Assembly (NCBI GenBank): GCA_003131985.1
Contig: PKWH01000078.1
Coordinates: 3,448 to 9,696, forward strand
Length of the DNA: 6,249 nucleotides
Direction of reading: 5' to 3'
Source: Acidobacteriota bacterium
Lineage (GTDB): Bacteria > Acidobacteriota > Terriglobia > Acidiferrales > UBA7541
A program made the position numbers and the translations under genes. The notes beneath the pieces are model-generated. The model did no database searches and had not been told where the DNA came from. It was given only the letters and a program-made list of their open reading frames with translations. Below are positions 1 through 6,051 of the stretch, piece by piece; within the stretch, counting starts at the first letter, position 1, and each line of letters starts with the position of its first letter.

Positions 1-1
1 T

Positions 2-2248
2 TCGCAGCACGCTTCGCAACGCGACGAGGATACCGCCGCGGAAAGCAACGCCTTAATCACAGAAAAAACTGAAGCCGAAGCTGCATCACCTAACGCTACC
101 ACTTTCCCGGGAAACCTAATGAATGATAGGCACGAATCACGTTCCGTAAGCGAACTCAGCGCCGCAAACAGCCCGCTTTTCCGCGAACTGCGGAAAGAGC
201 TCGAAGCACAGGCGCAGGAAGCCATCGCGCACGCAGCGAAACAAGTGCAGGAGGAATTCCTCCGCGCTGCTGACGAGAGCGATCGGAAACGGACTACGGC
301 GATCGAGGAATTTTTCGGGAAATGGAAAGCACAATTCGAACGGGCTCAGATCGGCACGCGTGAAGAGCTTTCGAATCACCTCGCGGAGCGGCAGGATGAG
401 TTCCTACGGAGATTCAAAGCGGAGTTCGAGAAAAATTTCGGCAACGCGCACGAGCTGATGGACGAACTTACCCGTCGAGTGGAAACGCTGCGAGGAGAAA
501 CGGAAGCTGCTCGAGAGGCAGCGGGCCGCTTGGCGCAGGCTCGCCTGCAACTTGAGGCCACGGAGGCGTCCCGTGAGGCGAACCATGCCAAGGGGGAGAG
601 TTCCCGGGGAAATTCAGCATCCAGTGAAGATGTTACAGCAGCGTGGCGCCAAACGCTTACGCATGAAATGAGCGCGGCACGCGCACAGTGGAATGAACTG
701 CTGCAGTCGTCAATGGACAGCAACGTGCAGCGGTTGATCGAGCAGATAACCCAACGTTCGCAGGATGTGCTGCGCGATGAAGAATCGAAGATCCGCGAGC
801 GGGTTGCAGAGGCACGGCAACCGTTGACGCAAATTTCTTCCGAGGCGCGCGAAACTCTGGGTGTGATCAAGGCGTCACTCGATCAGGAGGTGGCGCGGGC
901 GCGGGCGTCATTGTCCGAGATTGAATCCGTAGCGAGCGGGACGAAAGAGTATTCCGCACAGCTGGAAGCGGCGAGCCACGATACTTTGAACGAGCTTCAC
1001 CGTCGTCTGGAAAAGATCCTGGAATCACAGACTGCCGAATTGAATCGGCGGGCAGACAACCTTGCCACGGGAATGGCGCAACGGATCGGGCCGGCGCTCG
1101 ATACACTGCAACAACAATATCTGAATCGGACGCTGGCACAGGCTGAAGTGAAACTTGCGCCGCATTTGGAACGCGTGCCCGAATTGCTTCGAGAACTGGC
1201 TGCGCGCGAAGTGCAGGCGGAAGAGGGTTTGCGGCTGCACCGCGAACGGTTGCGCCAGGCATCGGAAAACAATCAGCGGGACGTTTCCGCACAGCTGGCC
1301 GCAACGCTCGCCGATGTGCGAAATGATTTTGAATTCGAGCGCAAGGAAGCGTTGGCGAAGTGGAGCGAAGAGCTGGATGCCAGCGGGGTGCGCGCAGCTC
1401 ATTCTGCAGGCGAATCCATCGGCCGCAGTTCCGAATGGTTTCAACAAGAAGCGAGGGCGCGACTGCAAGTGCTGGTGGAACAAACAATCACATCAGCGGC
1501 GACGGGATTCGAGGAAAAGACAGGCGAAGCAACGAAGGCATTTGGAGTTCACCTGGCGGGAGAATCCGCAAATCACCTCGCCCAAATTCGCGAGCAGGCC
1601 GAAGGGATAGCCGGGGAAGCCGCTGGGCACGCGCGCGGCGCACTCGACAAAGCCGCCGAGGCTGCCGCCAGTTCGTTTGGCGAGGTCCTACGGGATATTT
1701 CCGCGCAGCAGACGGAGCAGTTCGCGGATTCCAGCCGGAACACAGTGGGAGAGAGAGCCCAGGAACTCGAACGTTCCGCGCAGCAAGTTCTTCAGCGGTT
1801 TGAAGCAAACGCGGGAGACTCGGTTCAACGGCTTCAGGCATTGATGGAATCACAGCTCGGGACAAGCTTGGAACAAGCGCGCGGAGCTTTTTCGCGTGAG
1901 TTCGCTTCGGACTTGGAGAGCTACCGATCGGAGCGCGACGCGCACCACGACGAGTGGGCTCAAAGTCTGGATCAATTGAGCAACGACGCGGTGGCCAAAT
2001 ATCAGGAGCGTTTGCAGACCGCTGGCGATTCCTGGATCGTGTCCTCGGTGCGGCGGCTGAGCGAACACGGACAAAACGTGATCGAATCGATGCTGCGCTC
2101 GGCGGATTTGGCGCTGCGCGAATCGTGTTCGAAGGTGTTCGATGGCCTCGCGGAAATGTTGCGTGAACGATCGGCAAACGCTGCGGGAGTGGCTGGTTTC
2201 AAGCCGGGGCTGACGCCTAACCGCGATGTGGAATCGCCGGGTTCGTGA
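2..2248 (+). CDS. Long coiled-coil protein of unknown function, 5' end outside the window (partial)
   Basis: I do not recognise a named family. The first in-window ATG is at 119 (709 residues to the TGA at 2246-2248). The same frame is open from base 2, adding 39 Glu/Ala/Thr-rich residues of similar composition, and the ATG has only a weak GGGAA upstream. The real start therefore probably lies left of the window. Numbering from that ATG, residues 17-155 are charged helix (RELRKELEAQAQEA). A Gly/Ser-rich break follows at about 157-172, then long amphipathic helices at 173-455. An Ala/Gly-rich LEA-like stretch spans 461-520, and further coiled coil runs to about 685 before a short Pro/Gly tail. 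There is no membrane segment and only one Cys (670). The extreme length and repeated E/A/Q/R heptad character suggest a structural or scaffold role in the cytoplasm. Acidobacterial proteins of this type can, from memory, carry an N-terminal PilZ-like domain, but none is visible here. The coding call is sure; the function is unknown. Confidence 0.85.
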   Translation, partial: SQHASQRDEDTAAESNALITEKTEAEAASPNATTFPGNLMNDRHESRSVSELSAANSPLFRELRKELEAQAQEAIAHAAKQVQEEFLRAADESDRKRTTAIEEFFGKWKAQFERAQIGTREELSNHLAERQDEFLRRFKAEFEKNFGNAHELMDELTRRVETLRGETEAAREAAGRLAQARLQLEATEASREANHAKGESSRGNSASSEDVTAAWRQTLTHEMSAARAQWNELLQSSMDSNVQRLIEQITQRSQDVLRDEESKIRERVAEARQPLTQISSEARETLGVIKASLDQEVARARASLSEIESVASGTKEYSAQLEAASHDTLNELHRRLEKILESQTAELNRRADNLATGMAQRIGPALDTLQQQYLNRTLAQAEVKLAPHLERVPELLRELAAREVQAEEGLRLHRERLRQASENNQRDVSAQLAATLADVRNDFEFERKEALAKWSEELDASGVRAAHSAGESIGRSSEWFQQEARARLQVLVEQTITSAATGFEEKTGEATKAFGVHLAGESANHLAQIREQAEGIAGEAAGHARGALDKAAEAAASSFGEVLRDISAQQTEQFADSSRNTVGERAQELERSAQQVLQRFEANAGDSVQRLQALMESQLGTSLEQARGAFSREFASDLESYRSERDAHHDEWAQSLDQLSNDAVAKYQERLQTAGDSWIVSSVRRLSEHGQNVIESMLRSADLALRESCSKVFDGLAEMLRERSANAAGVAGFKPGLTPNRDVESPGS

Positions 2249-2282
2249 AGCGAGGTTTGTTAGGATTCCGCTAAAGGCAGCG

Positions 2283-2326
2283 CCCTGAGGCAAAGTTTAG
2301 CTTTTCTTTTCTACAGGGTATTTTTT
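2283..2326 (+). terminator. Weak candidate rho-independent terminator after the coiled-coil gene
   Basis: CCCTG (2283-2287) can pair with CAGGG (2314-2318), and a run of six T follows at 2321-2326. Inside the large loop AAAG (2292-2295) can pair with CTTT (2301-2304). The stem is only 5 bp and the loop is 26 bases, so this is a poor match to a classical terminator. Its place, 35 bases after the stop of the plus-strand gene and just before the convergent aminotransferase end, is what makes it plausible. Confidence 0.3.
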
Positions 2327-2343
2327 CCAACCAGCTAAGACTT

Positions 2344-3450
2344 CTATTTTCCCCCTACGATTTCGAGAACCGAATCGGCAACGTGTTTGACTTGCTCGTC
2401 GGTCATGCTGGGAAATAGCGGCAGACTTAAGACGCGGTCGCAGGCGCGTTCCGTAAGCGGAAAAGTCCCAGCAGGGTCTCCCAGAGACGAGTAAGCCGGT
2501 TGAAGGTGTACGGGCCTGGGGTAATGAATGGCGGTTTCGATTTCCCTTTCGGCGAGCTTGGCGATCACGGAACAGCGATTATTTACGTAGATGACAAACT
2601 GGTGATAGACGCACTCGTCGCGCGGATCGTCCACGGGCAATTCGACGCGAGCATTTTGCAAAATGCGGCGATATTCGCGGGCGATCGCCTGGCGTTTTTC
2701 CGTCCATGCATTTAGGCAGCGCAGCTTGATACGCAAGACAGCACCCTGAAAACCTTGCATGCGATAGTTGTATCCGACGAACTCGTGCGCGTAACGCGCG
2801 GTCTGTCCATGGGAACGCGCCGCACGCGCGAATTGCGCAACCAGATCGTCGTTCGTGGTTAGCGCGCCTCCTTCTCCATACGCTCCTAAATTTTTCGTGG
2901 GATAAAAACTGAATGCGGCGGCATGGGCGAGACCGCCGACCCGTTCGCCGCGATAGCGCGCGCCATGGGCCTGGGCCGCATCTTCCAGGACGCGAAGATC
3001 GTGGCGAGCGGCGATTGAGCGAATGGCGTGCATGTCGGCAGGGCGGCCGTATAAATGAACGGGAAGAATGGCCCGCGTGCGGCGGGTTAGGGCGCGTTCG
3101 ATCAGGTTCGCGTCAATGTTTGCAGTGGCAGGATCAATGTCAACTAGAACAGGCTGGGCGCCGCAATAGGTGATGGCCTCGGCAGTAGCGAGAAACGTGT
3201 TTGGAGTTGTGATGACTTCGTCGCCGGGTTGGACGCCGAGCGCGAGCAGACCCAGATGAAGGGCGGCGGTTCCGTTACTGAGCGCAACGCAGTGTCTCGT
3301 TCCGCAGAATTCGGCGAATTCTTTTTCGAAGGCCTCGACTTCGGGACCTTGAACGAATGCAGATTCCCGGCAGATGCGGTCGAGAGCGGGGAGAATTTCG
3401 TCCCGCAACTCGGCATATTCAGATTTGAGATCGAGAAAGGGTACTTTCAT
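2344..3450 (-). CDS. DegT/DnrJ/EryC1/StrS family sugar aminotransferase (PLP-dependent)
   Basis: Predicted to transfer an amino group, usually from glutamate, to a keto-sugar nucleotide, giving an amino sugar for surface glycans or glycosylated metabolites. The 368-residue length is typical. The N-terminus MKVPFLDLKSEY matches the family's usual opening. SNGTAA (58-63) fits the phosphate-binding loop. LEDAAQAHGA holds Asp157 and Gln160, which contact the pyridine ring and cofactor. SFYPTKNLGAYGEGG holds the expected Schiff-base Lys186. GYNYRM (226-231) is the conserved substrate-side motif, and HYPRPVHLQPAY (309-320) and LSLPLFPSMTDEQ (341-353) are typical C-terminal motifs. All catalytic residues are present. 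An in-frame ATG at 3507 adds 19 residues unlike the family, so 3450 is preferred; the ribosome site there is weak. The gene is head-to-head with the GT2 gene and convergent with the coiled-coil gene. The exact sugar (for example 3-amino or 4-amino) cannot be told from sequence. The family call is very secure. Confidence 0.95.
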   Translation of the reverse strand: MKVPFLDLKSEYAELRDEILPALDRICRESAFVQGPEVEAFEKEFAEFCGTRHCVALSNGTAALHLGLLALGVQPGDEVITTPNTFLATAEAITYCGAQPVLVDIDPATANIDANLIERALTRRTRAILPVHLYGRPADMHAIRSIAARHDLRVLEDAAQAHGARYRGERVGGLAHAAAFSFYPTKNLGAYGEGGALTTNDDLVAQFARAARSHGQTARYAHEFVGYNYRMQGFQGAVLRIKLRCLNAWTEKRQAIAREYRRILQNARVELPVDDPRDECVYHQFVIYVNNRCSVIAKLAEREIETAIHYPRPVHLQPAYSSLGDPAGTFPLTERACDRVLSLPLFPSMTDEQVKHVADSVLEIVGGK

Positions 3451-3478
3451 TTGTGCCGCACCCGCGGCGCGAATAAAA

Positions 3479-3507
3479 ACTGTACTGCACGGCAGCCGCG
3501 TCCACAA
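3479..3507 (-). promoter_or_regulatory. Possible sigma-70-like promoter of the aminotransferase gene
   Basis: Read on the minus strand, TTGTGG (3507-3502) and TACAGT (3484-3479) are separated by exactly 17 bases. The first matches 3 of 6 and the second 4 of 6 of the consensus hexamers. Transcription would begin near 3472, giving a leader of about 20 bases before the ATG at 3450. The hexamers are imperfect and the assignment is by eye only. Confidence 0.25.
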
Positions 3508-3577
3508 GGGGCGCAGCTCTACAGTGCGTCCGGGAATAAATTTCTTCTGCTTAGAGGCCGTGGTATCGTTTCAGGCT

Positions 3578-4393
3578 ATGGCGACCGCGCCCTTGCCCTA
3601 CCGGAGAAAATCCGATGCTCGGGAACAGGCCAGACCGGCTACGCCGGAAAAACTTCGCCTCTCAGTAATTATTCCTGTATTTAACGAACGAGCCTTCATC
3701 GAAGAGCTGCTGCTGCGCGTTCAGGATTCCATGCTGGCGGACGAGGTTATCGTGGTGGACGATGGATCCACAGATGGAACACGACAGCTTCTGCTGGATT
3801 TGAGCGAGCGGAAATCGAAGGGCGATCAGGAAGCGGAAATCGGAGAGACGCGCGCACCCCTTCAACTCGACAGACTGCGATTTTATTTCCAAGAAACAAA
3901 CCAAGGCAAAGGGGCGGCGCTTCGCCGTGGATTTGGGGAAGCGACCGGCGAAGTTTTTCTAGTGCAGGATGCTGACCTGGAATATGACCCAAAAGATTAT
4001 CCCAAGCTTTTGGAACCGATCCTGGACGGGCGCGCCGATGTGGTGTACGGATCGCGATTTCTGGGCGGGCCTCAGCGCGTGCACTTCTTCTGGCACATGG
4101 TCGGCAACAAGTTTCTAACTTTACTGTCGGACATCATCACAAACCTAAATCTTACGGACATGGAAACTTGCTATAAGGTTTTCCGGCGCGAGGTAATCGA
4201 AGGCATGCGGCTGAAGTCGAACCGTTTTGGATTCGAGCCGGAAGTCACCGTAAAAGTCGCTAAGGGGAAATGGAGAATTTACGAAGTGCCTATTTCCTAT
4301 TCGGGCCGGTCGTATGAAGAGGGGAAAAAGATTACGTGGCGCGATGGATTTGTGACGCTGTACGCGATACTGCGATACCGGCTGTTCGACTAA
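3578..4393 (+). CDS. Family 2 glycosyltransferase, polyprenyl/dolichyl-phosphate mannose or glucose synthase-like
   Basis: A GT-A fold inverting glycosyltransferase of 271 residues, predicted to move a sugar from a nucleotide donor to a lipid-phosphate carrier or similar acceptor at the cytoplasmic face of the membrane. Motifs in order: LSVIIPVFNE (28-37), VVDDGSTDGT (59-68) for nucleotide binding, NQGKGAALRRGF (108-119), QDADLEYDP (130-138) with the metal-binding DAD, YGSRF (157-161), DMETCYKVFRRE (194-205), FGFEPEVTVKVA (217-228) and YSGRSYEEGKKI (241-251). This set is that of the DPM1/DPG-synthase branch. No transmembrane segment is seen, so it resembles soluble DPM1-type rather than anchored GtrB-type enzymes. 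Charged residues at about 76-97 look like an insertion relative to compact family members. The ATG at 3578 is chosen because the longest in-frame ORF starts at 3374, inside the opposing aminotransferase gene, and its extra 68 residues are not GT-like. A GTG at 3560 is an alternative. Donor and acceptor are not determinable. Confidence 0.93.
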   Translation: MATAPLPYRRKSDAREQARPATPEKLRLSVIIPVFNERAFIEELLLRVQDSMLADEVIVVDDGSTDGTRQLLLDLSERKSKGDQEAEIGETRAPLQLDRLRFYFQETNQGKGAALRRGFGEATGEVFLVQDADLEYDPKDYPKLLEPILDGRADVVYGSRFLGGPQRVHFFWHMVGNKFLTLLSDIITNLNLTDMETCYKVFRREVIEGMRLKSNRFGFEPEVTVKVAKGKWRIYEVPISYSGRSYEEGKKITWRDGFVTLYAILRYRLFD

Positions 4394-4423
4394 GTCCTTC
4401 CTAAGCGGAGCAGTTCCCTTTTG

Positions 4424-5245
4424 CTAGATATGAGTGAGTGTGCCGGTTATTTTTGTGCGACGCAGTGCCCAGGCAAAAACAGCGAATGAGAGCGGGATTA
4501 GAATCACGGCGAAGAGGAGCAAGGCTCCGATAGAAGGAAAAAGCTCTCTCCATCCTGCACCGGCTAACAACGCACCGCGCATTCCCTCCAGCGAATAAGT
4601 AACTGGAATGAGCCGGGCCAACATTTGCAAAGGCGCGGGCAATACCGACACGGGATACATCATTCCGCCGAGTAATCCGGAAAGTCCCAGGACGATCCAT
4701 TTCGCGGGATTACCGCGTTTGAAGAGGATGGAGTAGCCGGCCGAGAGAATTCCCAGCCCGGCGAAAGCCAAAATCGAAGCGAGGAGAATCGCCACGGCTC
4801 CGGGCCAGTTAGCGGAACGCGGCGCGAATCCAAAGAGCAAGGCTCCCCAGGCGAGATAGACGCAGGTGCGAATGGCCAGCGCCACAAAGGGATAGACTGC
4901 CGAACCAGCGAGAATGACGGGGAGCGGTGTTTGCGTTACGAGCAAGGCCTCTAACGTGCGATTCTGGCGGGCTTCTTCGAGGCTGGCGTCGAAGGCACTG
5001 AGCGAGACATTGAGGTAATCAAAAAAAGCAAATCCAACCAGGGCAAAGGCAAAATAATTCGCGCCGGCAGGAAGTTCACTGGATAGTTCGGGGCTCTGAA
5101 CGAAGCGCGACAAGTAATAAAAGGTTGCGACACCGAAGAGAGCCTCGATGGTTTCAAGCAAAAGCGCGCCGCGGTAGCCGCGTGCAATCGCGAAATCGCG
5201 CCAGAAGAATGCCGCTACTTTCCGAAGATTGGAAGCGAGATTCAC
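4424..5245 (-). CDS. ABC-2 type transporter permease subunit
   Basis: Integral membrane subunit of an ABC exporter, 273 residues, a normal size. About six hydrophobic segments can be seen, near residues 27-46, 61-82, 108-139, 148-172, 182-205 and 238-261. The segment EARQNRTLEALLVTQTPLP (91-109) after TM2 is the typical cytoplasmic coupling region. GGMMYPVSVLPAPLQ (193-207) followed by IPVTYSLEGMRGALL (213-227) is the conserved C-terminal signature of DrrB/NodJ-like ABC-2 permeases. The start is taken as GTG at 5245: it overlaps the ATPase stop as GTGA, and AGAGG lies 7 bases upstream. The first in-frame ATG (5347) would add 34 Arg/Pro/Cys-rich residues wholly inside the ATPase gene. It is the second gene of a two-gene operon and its end is 30 bases from the convergent GT2 gene. 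The substrate is unknown: a drug, lipid or glycan precursor are all possible. Confidence 0.92.
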   Translation of the reverse strand: MNLASNLRKVAAFFWRDFAIARGYRGALLLETIEALFGVATFYYLSRFVQSPELSSELPAGANYFAFALVGFAFFDYLNVSLSAFDASLEEARQNRTLEALLVTQTPLPVILAGSAVYPFVALAIRTCVYLAWGALLFGFAPRSANWPGAVAILLASILAFAGLGILSAGYSILFKRGNPAKWIVLGLSGLLGGMMYPVSVLPAPLQMLARLIPVTYSLEGMRGALLAGAGWRELFPSIGALLLFAVILIPLSFAVFAWALRRTKITGTLTHI

Positions 5246-6051
5246 TGTGCCGCCTCTGGGGGCCCGGAATGGCGCACGAGGCTTGAGACCGCAGCCGCAA
5301 AAGTAGACGTGTGTGTAGACGTGCAAAGACCGCGGGGCGAATCGCACGCGATCACGCGGCCGGCGTCCAGCAAGACAACGCGGTCAGCGATTTCTTCAAC
5401 TTCGCTTAAGGTATGCGAGGCAAAGAGAAGAGTAGTGCCGCGATCGCGCACGAGGTCATCCCGCAATAGGCGCCGAAGATCCGCCGCGGCAAGGGGATCC
5501 AGGCTGCGGGTGGGTTCGTCGAGTAACAAAACGGCAGGGCTGTGAAGCAAGGCTCGGGCTAGACCGAGACGATGCACCATCCCGGTGGAAAATGTTCGGA
5601 CTTGGCGATCCAAGTCGTCTTGGATTCCCATGGATTCGGCCATGCTCGCGATTCGCTTTCGCGCTTCGGCTGGGCTCAAGTTGTTCATCGCAGCGAAAAA
5701 AAGAAGATTCTGGCGGCCGCTCAGGCGGCTGTAAAAACCTTCATCTCCTCCGGTATGGTAGCCAAACTGGCGGCGCGCTTCCGCGGCTTCGCGCTCGACG
5801 TCAAAACCGCCAAGAGCGGCGTGCCCGTGTGTGGGAACGATCAAGGTGGCGAGGATGCGGAGTAAGGTGGATTTTCCCGCGCCATTTGAACCTATCAGCG
5901 CTACGGCTTCTCCTTGCTCCACAGTGAAAGAAACCCCTGCAAGCGCCTTTTCCGTTGGGCGTGCAACCGGCTGCATGAGCGCACGCCAGCCCGTCAACGC
6001 AGGCGGGAAATATTTTTCAAGCATTGCGACGGAGATAGCGTGTGCCGGCAT
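5242..6051 (-). CDS. ABC transporter ATP-binding protein (ABC-2 exporter ATPase)
   Basis: Nucleotide-binding subunit that drives the permease encoded directly downstream. Numbering from ATG 6051 gives 269 residues. Walker A is GSNGAGKST (54-62), the signature is FSTGM (154-158), a known variant of LSGGQ in exporters, Walker B is VLLLDEPT (174-181) with catalytic Glu179, the D-loop is SLDP (183-186) and the H-loop is ASHT with His213. The region where the Q-loop should lie reads FGYHTGGDEGFY (96-107) and has no glutamine. Similar Gly-Asp-Glu Q-loops occur in a subgroup of ABC-2 ATPases, so this is probably not a defect. Residues 14-34 (YFPPALTGWRALMQPVARPTE) form an extra segment before the core strand. 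The start is uncertain: an in-frame ATG at 6177 adds 42 residues of low-quality sequence, and ATG 6024 is also possible. The stop overlaps the permease GTG. The family is secure; the transported substrate is unknown. Confidence 0.95.
   Translation of the reverse strand: MPAHAISVAMLEKYFPPALTGWRALMQPVARPTEKALAGVSFTVEQGEAVALIGSNGAGKSTLLRILATLIVPTHGHAALGGFDVEREAAEARRQFGYHTGGDEGFYSRLSGRQNLLFFAAMNNLSPAEARKRIASMAESMGIQDDLDRQVRTFSTGMVHRLGLARALLHSPAVLLLDEPTRSLDPLAAADLRRLLRDDLVRDRGTTLLFASHTLSEVEEIADRVVLLDAGRVIACDSPRGLCTSTHTSTFAAAVSSLVRHSGPPEAAQ
5253..5257 (-). promoter_or_regulatory. Ribosome binding site of the permease gene (AGAGG)
   Basis: On the minus strand AGAGG ends 7 bases before the GTG at 5245, a good Shine-Dalgarno spacing. 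It lies within the last codons of the ATPase gene. Together with the GTGA stop/start overlap it decides the permease start and implies translational coupling. Confidence 0.6.

Noticed and set aside
1488..2177. 229-codon open frame on the minus strand inside the coiled-coil gene
   Set aside because: It is Arg/Pro/Ser-rich with no motif and lies wholly opposite a clear coding frame. GC-rich third positions in the real gene explain the lack of stops. The same holds for other antisense frames at 376-870 and 867-1487.
3451..3507. N-terminal extension of the aminotransferase from ATG 3507
   Set aside because: The 19 extra residues do not resemble the family's N-terminus, while MKVPFLDL at 3450 is the usual opening.
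3374..3577. N-terminal extension of the glycosyltransferase
   Set aside because: The added 68 residues are Arg/Ser-rich, unlike any GT2 N-terminus, and overlap the aminotransferase coding sequence on the other strand.
4402..4423. Weak imperfect hairpin (AAGCGGA/TCCCTTT) between the convergent glycosyltransferase and permease genes
   Set aside because: It has only three consecutive pairs plus mismatched or wobble positions and a short T-run, too weak to call a terminator.
5246..5347. Permease start at ATG 5347
   Set aside because: It would overlap the ATPase gene by over 100 bases. The GTG at 5245 has a good ribosome site and the family-like N-terminus.
5309..5545. Plus-strand frame of 78 codons opposite the ATPase gene
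   Set aside because: Its Arg/Ser-rich translation has no motif and is a shadow of the ATPase Walker B and D-loop region.
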